A program made the translations under genes and the position numbers. From positions 8,575,100-8,639,099 of the forward strand of contig NC_049987.1 of the NCBI RefSeq assembly GCF_000003815.2: DNA of 64,000 nt, written 5' to 3'. The notes under the pieces were generated by a model that saw only the letters and a program-made list of their open reading frames with translations, was not told where the DNA came from and did no database searches. Shown here piece after piece: positions 1 through 11,717 of the stretch (position 1 is its first letter; every line of letters starts with the position of its first letter). Source of the DNA: Branchiostoma floridae. Lineage: Eukaryota > Chordata > Leptocardii > Amphioxiformes > Branchiostomatidae.

Positions 1-3000
1 TCTTACAAAGTCTAGTTATAAAATTACTCAGGGAAAAGCCAAGCGACAGAAATGTCATTACCAGAGCGAAGAGGCGTTATTGCTGTGCCAGGGTCGGCTA
101 TTTCCACATTAGTGCTTAGCTTGCGTGTCAATTGGATTAGAATATCGATCTGCATTTCAAGGATAGAACAATCTGAAGAGCATTACATGTTTTTAGAGTA
201 TCTCTACAAACTCTCTCAGCGACTCTAAGAGGCTAGAGCACATGGCAAATTCGTGAAAGAGATAGATGGATGCTTCACGGGTCATCCAAACAGATCACCA
301 CATACATTTGCTTCAGTGGCTATTGAGACAATGTATATAATCAGCTTTATTACTCGAAGGGCATAGTTGGGACATTAGAATCGGAATTCAACTTATGTAA
401 CGTTTTGACTGAACTTAATTGCAATTGCAAAGAATCCCGACGCAAGAACGGACAAGTTCTAGTTGACATTTCACCACAATCGTGTTTGTGACTGTGGAAA
501 AGTTCAATGCTAGTCATTTATATGCACATGGTGTTCGGGATAGCTCTATCCTTGGAAACATTTTCATATCACCGGAGGAGCCCATTACAAGGACCATTTA
601 GCTGCTAACCCCAATAGATCGGCATCCCAGGCCACGTCACCAATGCACCTGTTGAAAAGTCGCATTGTTTGAGAAGCCATTATGTAATTGTGTACGCGGC
701 GTTTTCTTTCATATTACTTACAGTTGATAAATGTTTATTTTAGTGGTACAGAAAAGAACCTATTGGTGGGCATAAAGTACATGTCGATGGCAGAGCAGTA
801 TCAGACATCTTACAACATACAGAGCCTCTAAGTCAGCGGTAGCGATGCAACAATAGCGCCAATTAGCAAAAAAAAGTTTTTAAGATCAAGGTGATAGGAA
901 TCAATACATAGATATCTTTGCAGGCACGGAAGATTGTCCAAATCGACATTTTAACCTGCAAAACAGCTGTAAATTTCACAAAACGAAGGTTGAAATACCA
1001 TGTATCAGTTAGATAACAGTAAATACTGTTTCAACTGCAACATAGTGAATATGATTTCACTGCTGAGTAAATAGCAGCTTCTGTACAACTAGATAATAGA
1101 TCGCAGATATCATTGCGTTAAAAAACACTGTTTTCGTGCAAACTTAATAATAAAACACATGAACATGTTGGTACTCCTAGATTGACTGTTCGAGCTCCAA
1201 GCGTTTCATTTCAGTTTCCACTTTCCACTCTGAACACCTAATAATGAAAAATGGTCAGTCTGAAATTGGCTGCAGCTGAATGGTGGGGGCAGTTTATATC
1301 AATGTAGCATTCAATATGTGACTAAATGAATAAGCTAAACCGAGTCCCCAATATTTCACTGATTAGCCGTATACTTGAAGGTGACTGGCCGAGGTAGGAT
1401 ATTGGTGGCATTGATTTAGATTTTTGTAACTGTTTTCCTTGTTAAAAGTCGAGAAGCAGGACTAACCCATACATCAATGAATATATTTATGAATATGAAA
1501 TACGATCATCTTCAATAAAAATACTGTACGGATGTAAGCAATATGAATAAGAATATAATCATGACAACAAAAATCATTAGCCTTTCAATCTGAAGGTGGT
1601 ATGGAGAAGGAAGGGCAAAAGCACAAAACGCATCCAAAATGTACAAGTGACTTACATTTCTGAATTGTCATAAAACTATGGGTTCAAGTGCATTTTACAT
1701 GGTGGCATTTAAATGGCATGGAGTGTTGTACTAGCTGACGGATTCACCACCTTACCGTATCTAGTACGTGGCCAGGCACTACAACCTCCGGCCTTGGCAA
1801 CTGGGCCCGAACCAATTGTTCGCCCCTATCATTGCACCGGTATTGGATACGCTTCCGTTGTGGCAGCTTATTATTGTCAGGGGCTCTATATCGAATGCAA
1901 GTTTCTTAACGGATCGACCTGCAACAGGCAGACAGTCGCGCCCTTCGGGAGAAAACGTAACGTATGATTTTCAAGATTGTATCGACCACCATGACTTCAA
2001 ACACCCTGTGATCTTCAAATGTCAAGCAAAAATGCATAACAGAAAACATCGACGTCAAAAATGTTATCATAGTATGAAAATGATTTGATAGAATTGTTGG
2101 AGTCTGATAGCCTCTACTAGGCTCCAGAGGTCGTTGATAAAATAGTAGAAATTGTTCAAATAAGTCAGAAAACACACCAGAGGACTTAGATGGCATTAAG
2201 TAGCAGACTGTACTCCTCGGCCATCGAACTACTCTACCGTGTTTTCTGTCTTATTTGGAAAATTTCTACTATTTTTCCAGAGACCTGTACAGGCTAGGAG
2301 TCTAATAATAACTATCATTTGTAGTTTAAGATGCGTATAAAACATTCAATTATAGATACTAAGGTATCTATTTATCGCACTGGAACGTTTCAAAGATGCG
2401 GTAAGATTCAAGGTCAAAAGCCTCATTTTTACTCCACAAAGTAACAACTTTAATGGCCCATGTCTAACCATAATGGCTTCTCCGTCAGCAATTTGTCGGA
2501 TAATCTCACGGTTTGACGAGAACATTGATCTCACAGATATGTGCGATGAAGAAAAGTTAAAAAGAGTACTATGGATTTCAAATAGATTTGTATCTTCAGG
2601 CAATCTTTTTGATCACGTTCTCCGCTACTCAAGCCCACAAGCTTTGCCATACCAACTATGGTTAGGGTACTGTACATGTAACCATGTAGGTCGAGAGCAG
2701 CTGGAATTGGCTACGCTATATCCATGACCAGGTTATTAGATACCATTCATTCTTCACGGAGACTTCAAAGTGGTTATAAAACATATGGCTACCTGGCCAC
2801 AAACCATGACGTACTTACGCTCCGTTGACGTTATGATTTCATAGCCATTGATGTTCATAGTCCTTTTCAAGTAACATATTTCTCACAGTAAACCATCTAA
2901 ATCTTCATCAGCATCTTTACAAAGCTTCTGGCTAGTGTTGCCTCCTAACTTGTCAATGCTGTGCGCCTTGGCAGGATGTCTGGTATCCTGTACGCAAATA

Positions 3001-3289
3001 AATGCGTAATGAGAATCTGATAAAGTTACGGTTTGCTTGTGACACAGCTGGGTGGACTTATCGAATTGCTTTCACCGTGTCCTTGGTTTCTGCGAAATGG
3101 ATACAGGATTGCTTCATCCAATCGTAGTACCGGTAATCAATAGAAATGCAGGACTTGTGAAATCACCGTGGCAGGCTGCTGACGAATGACGTGCTGACTT
3201 TGTTCGCGCAGCTGATTTATTGCTCCTGATTCCTTGACATTGTTTTCCGAAGTCAGGAAATTTTTTCAGCATTCTTTTAATTTGTTGGG
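1..3289. other. No gene recognised
   Basis: AT-rich non-coding sequence. Short open frames occur on both strands with no recognisable domain and no convincing splice pairing. I see no RNA gene or transposon end. Confidence 0.5.
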
Positions 3290-3299
3290 TTGAATACAT

Positions 3300-3985
3300 A
3301 TTTTAAGTGTTTTGTTTTTAGATTTCAAAGTCTACAAAGCAGAATTTTTGTTTCAGGAAATCCTATAATCTTTCCATCTATATCGTACGAAGAACATGTT
3401 GTATCAGCTCCCAACTGTGCTGATTGTAGATCGTCCTCTCAATTCCCTGTTTGTTGGTTGGTTGATATAACGTTATATGTATAAAATGTTTTCTTTTAGA
3501 TTTTAAAGTCTACAAATACAGAATTTTGGTTTCAGGAAATCGCATAATCTTCCCATCTATATTGTACGAAGAACATGTTGTATCAGTTCCGTACTGTGCT
3601 GATTGTAGATCGTCCTCTCAATTCCCTTGATTTGTTGGTTGGTTGGTTGGTTGATAGAAATGTATAAAATATTTTCTTTTAGATTTTAAAGTCTACAAAG
3701 CAGAATTTTGGTTTCAGGAAATCGCATAATCTTCCCATCTATATTGTACGAAGAACATGTTGTATCAGTTCCGTACTGTGCTGATTGTAGATCGTCCTCT
3801 CAATTCCCTTGATTTGTTGGTTGGTTGGTTGGTTGATAGAAATGTATAAAATATTTTCTTTTAGATTTTAAAGTCTACAAAGCAGAATTTTGGTTTGAGG
3901 AAATCGTATAATCTTCCCATCTATATTGTACGAAGAACATGTTGTATCACTTCCGTACTGTGCTGATTGTCGATCATCCTCTCAA
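3300..3985. repeat. Minisatellite, about 180-bp unit, four copies
   Basis: The anchor phrase GATTTTAAAGTCTACAAA recurs near 3321 (one mismatch), 3499, 3682 and 3864, so the period is 178, 183 and 182 bp. Each unit continues through CGAAGAACATGTTGTATCA and GATCGTCCTCTCAATTCCC, then a TTGG microsatellite that grows from two or three to four repeats between units. Copies 2-4 are nearly identical; copy 1 is more diverged; copy 4 stops near 3985. Each unit contains pyrimidine-AG tracts that look like splice acceptors. Confidence 0.9.
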
Positions 3986-6900
3986 GCGGTACCATCTGGC
4001 CAGACCCAGATAACCGTGTCCGTGTTGATAGGAGACAATGTCACGCCTAATGACCGGTAGAAGCAGGAGGAAGGGAAACATGTCCTGATACAATAACCTT
4101 ATCATGACGGAACACCTGGAATTCAAAACACCCGCACAGCTAGACGGAGCCAGTAGTGATGTCGATGTAGCCAATGTTGGTTTAAGGATGGGATCCTGTT
4201 TACTGCGTCTAGAGATTGGATAAATCAATAGTCTTGTCAGGTTGTGGTGTTTTGTTACATATCGCCGCTGAGGTGAGACAAGGGTCATCTTTCTATAGCC
4301 AATTGTGGCTGGAATATGGCAGTGTCGACAATCTTCGAGCTCACGGCAACTCTTTAACACCATCCAGCTAAAGCATACAGACGTTATCATAGTCCTGTTA
4401 GGAAGCATTGACTATCATAGGGTGCATTACATACAATCTATCAAGAATGTCGTTTCTCCACCCCATTCCTGGATCAAACCAAAGCGATTTATACTTCTAG
4501 CCATCCTTAGAAAACAGATCATGTTTTTAGCTGGTTATATTACAAAGAATCCGTGTGATAGTTTGTCTTTTAATAGGACTCAGAAACAGACTTAACTTGT
4601 TAATGTGAATATTACCCTGCTGTTTTTGTCATGTCTCTCTTTTATGCTGATCTCTCGTGTTTAGAGCCTCAGAAATGGAAGGGTTGCTTCCATGGCATCG
4701 GCACTGTCGCCACAATGATGCTGAGGACGGTCAATTGCTCCGGGTTGAGTAGACATGGTCTGCAATCGCGACGGACTGTCCACATCATAAGTTAAATGAA
4801 TATGTCTATGGACAAGGTCATTGCCCGAGGTAAAAGAGATAATGATCCAGCCAAATCACCAGAAGGACTTCATGGCTATATGAAATAGCTTGTATACGTA
4901 GCTGCACAATGTTGCATTAAATCTTGGCAATATATATCTAATGAATACAGCATATGCATCTATTGATAAATGATAATGATATGTATTTTACTCGTAACAA
5001 GTACTGTAATGAATCTGTAATTTGTACGTGTATTGTACGTAGTATTTCAATTTTAATGGATCCCCATTTCAACCATAGGGTGCGATGCATGTTATCTTGA
5101 ATAAACCATTCATTTAATTTACATTTATGCTGTTTTTCATACTATTTTTCACGGTTTGAAAACAATGACTTTTAGTTTTGGGGATACAACTGAAGCAGGA
5201 ACGATGGAACATGTAACGAGTTTTAAGCAAGAAAAGTTTTTGAATTTGTTCATAGAAATACGACATATATCATCTGTACACATATTTTGTTGATAGGATA
5301 ATACATGCTATGGTGTTTTTAACGTAACATATTTTCCAATAATTCCTCAATAGATTCCAGCTTACGTTATTCTAGCACCCATGTAATGCATGGCAAACCT
5401 GGCTAAAGACCATGTCAGTCATATTGATAGACGACAAGAAACGAGCGCAGTGGCAGCCCTAATTTTTAGAATAAGACACGCCAGAAGATAACAGCTCTGC
5501 ATACAAATGTTTCAGCATAACAATAGCTACCATAGTACGAAAATTTCCTTACTATTGTAATTTCACGAATTGAGAAATTTCCGTTATCCTCAAAGTTCGA
5601 TCGTCAGGTCTGCATTTCTTTGCACAGTGCATGGATGGCGTTGGTGTCATTTCATAACAGGATGTTTCTGTATGTCACTTTAATACCCATATGTATACCA
5701 ATATCTACCGCTGTAGTCTTGAATAAAATCTATACTAAATGTAATAAGGGTTATTCTGTACCCATTTCTGACTTTTTCCTCACTTGTAAAACTTAATTTG
5801 TATCCAGCGCTCTAAACGTTCAAATCATATTTTGATGACATTACTATCCCACGATCCAACGTTCAACTCTAACGAACTTCTTCCCTTCCGGATTTCAACT
5901 TAATGTAAATCGATACTGCATCCAATCAACACAAGCTATGTGTCATTGCGAATCAATGCAGGCGCAGCCGCCACTGATGTTAGCAATAACGTCCTCCACT
6001 TCCAGGTAATGGTATTTCCTTGTTGTGCGTTCTGGAGTAATTTCATCAGTGTACCACGCAAACTTTTTCCATTTCGGAGGATTTGTCCGGTTTCTTGACA
6101 GGAATACTGAATACCCACGAGCCGCGCTTTTCAATCTTCTGTTATAATTCTCGCCACATGACAAATGCTCGGATTATACAATCCTCAGGGTAGGATGTAA
6201 TACTTCTGGATATCCGGCGTTTGTATTGGGCAACACTAAACACGTATGGCTTACAGAGCACACAAGCTTTGTTTGTGCAAGAGATGACAAAGCAGTCTGA
6301 TCGGTAGTGAACAATAGACAGAGTATCGATCAGGTAAACTTGCTGATTTGGGATGTGACTTTGATCATCTTAGTAATTAATGCTCCTCAGTCTAAACATT
6401 TTTCATATTGAATAGGATCGTCTTAGTACCACGATTTATGCTCCTCAGTTTGAACATTTGTCATACCTTAACTGTAAGATCTTTGATTTGAATTATCTGT
6501 TTGTGAAAACAAAGAAAATCCCGATAATCCATGTGATGGATGTCGTCAAGTCGTCGTAAATTGTACCGTAGGATAACATTTCAGGCTTTAAGATATACAA
6601 CCTTCAACCGCTTCGGAAGGACAAGATGCTGTTGATGATTAGAGAAGGCAGTTTTCCATCATCTTCAGAGCCATACCCATTCAATGCTCACATTGAATGT
6701 GTTTCATTGTTGAGTGCTTGTATTGTACACGGTACACGTTGACTGATATCTATTTTGGTTTGCACACGTTTTGTGTAGACGCTGCCTGGTGTTGACAATA
6801 CAGATAACGACCGCATTTATTCCTTTCTACACGTTCTTAGAAAGATTGTTGGCAATTTTGTCCACGAAGGTGCGTTCTGAACTTTGATTAAGAGCTTCGG

Positions 6901-7149
6901 GTATGTAAACGATAAATAGCAGAATAAGTCATTCTTTTCAACTTTTGTATGATCTCCAGTATTGCCAAGTAGTGCAACGTTGAGCACTTTAGGTAGCAGC
7001 CGGCGAGCCATTGCTACGAAATTGGATCAACGTCGCCGCAAGCAATTTGCGACAGAATTGCCAGGGACGTATTGGTCTCTGGAGAATTGCCCGAAACCTC
7101 ATGACCAAAATTGATGCAGGCACTGATAATGATGATGAAAAATGCCAAA
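3986..7149. other. No gene firmly recognised
   Basis: Apart from a small tandem duplication at 6.36-6.47 kb, I see no repeat or RNA. Two coding-like plus-strand stretches follow the minisatellite directly: 3986-4057 reads S-G-Q-T-Q-I-T-V-S-V-L-I-G-D-N, and 4103-4225 reads T-E-H-L-E-F-K-T-P-A-Q-L-D-G. Neither has a recognised domain. Confidence 0.4.
6364..6467. repeat. Imperfect 53-bp tandem duplication
   Basis: The phrase ATCRTCTTAGTA begins at 6364 and again at 6417. Each is followed by TGCTCCTCAGT, then AACATTT and TCATA. Two copies only, with small internal differences. Confidence 0.7.
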
Positions 7150-7407
7150 TTACCCGATAAGAACTGCTATTTGTAATAGTTGTTGCGGTTGGCTGTGCGG
7201 TATATTAACTTCCAGAAGACTACTGACCAACGAAGAGTATTTCCACCCGATCCTTGTGTCAAACTTAAGTACCAGAACCTTTCTCTGATGTACAGGGTCT
7301 GTGTGTTCTCCACAGTACGTAGATAAGTTATGTTCACCGAGAGTCGCAAATTCCTCAAGGGGAACAGAAAATGGTCTCATAATTTGTCTAGCTGAAAGTG
7401 GCGCCAT
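7150..7407 (-). pseudogene. Kinase subdomain VIII-IX-like fragment
   Basis: The frame reads V-Y-R-M-A-P-L-S-A-R-Q-I just before and at its start, then F-S-V-P-L-E-E-F-A-T-L-G-E-H. This resembles W-M-A-P-E-x-L followed by the W-S-F-G-V-x-L-W-E-x-x-T-L-G signature of receptor tyrosine kinases. The A-P-E glutamate, the D-x-W-S block and one W are missing. T-L-G-E-H-N-L-S-T-Y continues the match. It may be a relic exon; the frame then runs into unrelated sequence before its stop. Confidence 0.32.
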
Positions 7408-7665
7408 GCGGTAAACTTGAGCTCAGTCTGAGTCAAAGTCAATAAGTATTGTCTGACAGATACCATACGCAACCTGTCCCTGTTGGAGAACTATTGCAAC
7501 GCTCATCTATGACATTCTGTCTGCTAATGTACGGTCTGTACGTACACATCTCGTCTATCTTATTTACCAGACCGCGTGAAGAAGAACGGTTATGTCTTGA
7601 AAGTCACCCAATTACAAACTCATATCAGCTTCAGAATATTCCAGAAGCATGTTGAACTTGGATTA

Positions 7666-7848
7666 TCATCGAAAATGGATGTCGTGTGTTAGGTTGAATC
7701 CTCCGTCCCGACAATCTGCCACCGCTAATGGGGTTGATGAATCATCCGGACCGCTTAGACGACATAAATCATAGGTTAATGCCTCTATCTGTCTTGTGCA
7801 GGGGTGAACTCCAGGGGACGCGACTTCGACATAACGGCAGACAGGCAA
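7666..7848 (-). pseudogene. Activation-loop-like kinase fragment (weak)
   Basis: Y-D-L-C-R-L-S-G-P-D-D-S-S within this frame can be laid over a D-F-G-L-x-R-x-x-G-P-D-D-S activation loop, with D-F-G altered. The reading A-V-A-D-C-R-D follows. It stands about 350 bp before the subdomain VIII-IX-like fragment on the same strand. Taken alone I would not call it; order and strand are the only reasons to list it. Confidence 0.15.
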
Positions 7849-8021
7849 TCGTGAAACTCCTGTGGTTTATAATTAGAGGATATTTGTACCCTTCCCTTTA
7901 GACGTGTGAATTTGTTAACGTTGACAACAGAGGTTGATGCACCTTGATACTCGTGATTAACAACATAAGATATATGCGACATTAAACAAGCTTCCTTAAA
8001 GTCAGATCTAGAGGAACGCAT

Positions 8022-11000
8022 GTCTTGGAATCCGACACGGTTTTAGGAAGCTTATAGAATGCCTGATATTAGAAACGTACATCATGTGGGAACACAATAT
8101 TTCTATTTGATATTCACGTCTTGTCTCTGTACAAGAACCTCCAACACTTACCTTTACATATCATATTTATAAAAAGATATCATTACATATTATGACTACG
8201 ATTGATCTTGAAATGTCCCCCATGGGCATGTATACAGGAATGCATATCTTTTATATGTGTCCCGGTGTTTATTATATAGACATTGTCTGCTTTTAGCGTC
8301 TCAGTTACTTGACGCTACAGTCTCCATGTGAGTCTAGTTTATCATACTGGGACATCCGACAATGGTCCATTATTCAATCTAGTTGACGAGTCTTGTGTAA
8401 GCCTGAACAGGAAATTGGAGGAGGATTAATTAAGTAGGCGAAGGACGTTCACGAAAAAAACTAAAAACCGATTGATGTGCACTGGGTCATACCCCACACT
8501 GGCGCGCTAAAGTTGCCATCCAAAGATGACTATCATTTGCAAAATGCATTTATGGTATACCGAGGGAATATACGTGCGGCTCGGAGATATATAATGCCTT
8601 AGATCTTTATGCAAACGTCGTCCCTTGGTGGCTCCTTTCCTCCATCCCATCACTTACCATTTGCGTGGGCTAAGTGAGGAAACTATAACAAATCCTTCAC
8701 GTTAACCAGTATACTTTTCTTACTTATTGGGTGCGTGGTCTGGTCAACTCTAGCAAAGAAAAAATCGTTTACGAAGTCAGGAATGTAACATGATATTCCT
8801 ATTCCGTCTCAGGTTAAAATCTCTCCTTAAAAGATGGCAGACTTAGCTTGTATTAGAGTGCATAGAGTGCGGTTGAGGAATGGTCTCTTTCAGGTGTTGC
8901 AGTTGTCCAGATGTTACGGCGAGCTGACCCGGGCAGGTCAACGTCCGAAATAACGGCACCGACCTCAATGCGTCCTTCCTCTCTGTACAGCGGTATAATA
9001 CACACCAACGCATTTTCAACACGGTTGTAACTTTGTATAGATAATCAAGAATGTGATGTTATTTTATAGAATCAAGTGAAACTTTTGAAACCTATGGTGT
9101 GATTTCGCATGTTCCACCGTTGTGTTGCTGATTGCAGAGCTTGCAATCTGGCAGATTCGTTGGTTCTACCGGTAGAGACTCTAATCGAGGACTCCTGAAT
9201 TCAAAGGAATGTCCTTATATTTAGAATCAGCGATTGGTATCTCCACCGGTTTGACTGGTGGTTCTGCCAGATTGTAATTTCTACCCGGGCATAATATATG
9301 TAGTAGACAAAGGATCAAGCCATTACGTATGGTATAGAGTATATGGTAAATATCTTTGCCGGTGCCTATTTCTTCGGGTACTGCAAAAATCAAATTACTT
9401 AGTGTCGTATAAAATCTTTGGTGCGTTGGCCACAGCCTAAATATAATAATAACTGTCGTCTGTAGATACGTCAGAGCAAGAATCCACTAACATGATCAGT
9501 GGGTAAAGGTAACTGGGTTTCCTCAAAGTACCAGACATGCAGATTGCAGTTGTCAACTCCAAAGGAAGACTTTCTGGCACACGATGCAGGTTGCAGCGAG
9601 GTTCAATTGAGCATGTCAAGATCGATACATCGCAGTATTGAATATAGATACGTTGAAAGCTTCACAGCTTGATTTTCCGACGTCCTCTTGAGACCAGGTA
9701 ACCGCTGGATGACCAGAGATATTGATGTCTGAAACGTCCTACTGTGCAATGTATCGGTACTGGTAAATTACTCACAGGGGGACCAATTACGTATTGTGTC
9801 TGAACTCAAACATAATGCAAAAAAGTAAATAATTCATGTTTCGAATGTCGAATGAGCTACGAACTAGACTTGTGGTTGAGGGTAACTATACGAAAAAAAA
9901 CGACAAGCCAAAAAGGAAATTTCAGGAATACTTGGGACATTCCGTGTTTCATACTGCTCATCACATTTTAGATAAAGTTACCAAAAGTACGCCATGTCCA
10001 ATGCCAAAAGTTCAACATATCTACATCATGGAAGATTGACATGGATAGATTCCTTTCTAAGGGGCGTAGACTATTGAAATGTGTAACGAGTCTGAAGATG
10101 AAAACCATGACAATACTGAAGCCAAAGAATGTTGTCTTTCCAATGATCTCTCAACGCCTGTCCTCCGTCTCTGTAAGGTTCACTTAGCGAATCTGGTCAC
10201 GGACTACATCGAATAAAATATTTGTCTCTCCAATCGTTTTAGTCTTTCAAACTTTGTTAGGAAGATAGATCCACGTTTTAACGGCATTGTATATCATGTT
10301 TAACAAGGCCGTGACTGATGTTAGTCTAATCCACCGCTGGGACTTCCACCCCGGCTGCCCACAAATTGTGTAATTCAATTTCCTTGCGTAGTCTGCAGGT
10401 CCGACCTGCGGATTCACAACACCTACGGTGATCCATCAACACTTGTCATGTGTGAAAACCATGGAGACTGAATTACGGCTGACCTTAATCTCCCCACAGA
10501 CCATGCAAAAAACTAAGGCTACGACTTGATTTGCATTTACAGTAAAAGAGACGATTATAGAAGGGTTAGAATTTTGGTATCGAAAGATAGGGTACAACAA
10601 AATGTGCAGGCAGCCAGGAGACAACATCCAGGCAGGATCCATCTGGACATACGGAGATTTTGCGATATTTTGATGCTAAATGCTTCCTGCTATCGATGCC
10701 TCCAGGTCATAAAGGCCAGCTCCATCCTGAGACATTTCTGGCGTCTTCATTTGAGGCAGGAGAGTTGTCCACGTTTAGAGAGGAAGCCGTTGGACATCAT
10801 TTTTATCCTTCAACAAAACACGGCGGGCCTTAACCATCTCCATTATCTTTTATCGCCTGAGGCGTCCATCTTCGAACCCATATGCCAATAAATTCTCCTG
10901 GTAGAGCACGGGGTCACCTGAGGCCACTATCTGGCTTTTGTTATGTGTATGAGGTCGATAGTACATCTGTATGTCGCTACCGGCTAAGCTTTAGAACTTT

Positions 11001-11528
11001 ATCATGGGATTCGAAAATAGATCCCGGATCATCTGACGTCTCTAGTGATCGATCGTGTTGCCACGACTTTATTTCTTGTTCAGGAGTCTTACTTCAATGA
11101 CAAAGGTCTGAAATGTTTTGTATATGATATATAGCCCCAAAGCCTGTGAAAGACATTTAGAGTTTGCTTGAAAGATAAAGTATGCTGATGTGCGTTTTAA
11201 TGAGTTCGAAAACGCGTGGCGAGTGGTCATAAGAAATCTGGTCACGAAGTTGCATGATGTCGTTGTGTAAGTTCATGACTGAAATTCATTAAGCGAGGCA
11301 TGGATAGCGCGCTGCCTTAATGAAGGTCATTCTGAGCAAACATAAGCATTAGCCATGGCTATCGGCGGCTGGAATCTGGTGGTTGCCACCCGGGCGACAT
11401 TGGGTCTACTTCAGTGGCTTGATTATGATGGCGCCAGCCGACGTAACATGGCAGACCTATGCTGACTGATCTTTGATACAACTGTCGACATGAACTTCAT
11501 TATGAAAATAGATCTCCTCATGGGTGTT
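8022..11528. other. No gene recognised
   Basis: If the kinase-like pieces belong to one gene, this would be intron; otherwise it is intergenic. A minus-strand frame at 9181-9393 opens after a good acceptor (TTTGATTTTTGCAG) and reads V-P-E-E-I-G-T-G-K-D-I-Y, but I recognise no family. Confidence 0.4.
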
Positions 11529-11717
11529 TCATCCGGCAGCACCGACGACAGCAGTATCCGGTAACATTGATGAATCTCTGATGTCTCCAATTCTCTCTAG
11601 ACTAACAATGTCATGACTTAGGCTTAGCATTCGGTGATTAAGATGGAAAAGGAGTCGTTTTTCCTTTGTGCCAGGAAGTTTCTTCAAAAGTATCTTCGGT
11701 AGGTTCATCAAAATCAC
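11529..11717 (-). pseudogene. Catalytic-loop-like kinase fragment, possibly decayed
   Basis: In this 62-codon frame residues 30-38 (M-L-S-L-S-H-D-I-V) resemble helix E of a tyrosine kinase. Residues 44-54 (G-D-I-R-D-S-S-M-L-P-D) resemble the catalytic loop, H-R/G-D-L-R-x-x-N-x-L-L. The usual spacing between the two is shortened by several residues and the H-R-D histidine is absent. It lies in the expected order after the N-lobe exon. I could not define its splice borders. Confidence 0.22.

Noticed and set aside
3974-4408. 144-codon minus-strand frame next to the minisatellite
   Set aside because: No domain recognised; the plus strand looks at least as protein-like.
9181-9393. Minus frame V-P-E-E-I-G-T-G-K-D-I-Y after a good acceptor, considered as a cadherin repeat start
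   Set aside because: No D-x-N-D, L-D-R-E or other cadherin calcium motifs follow.
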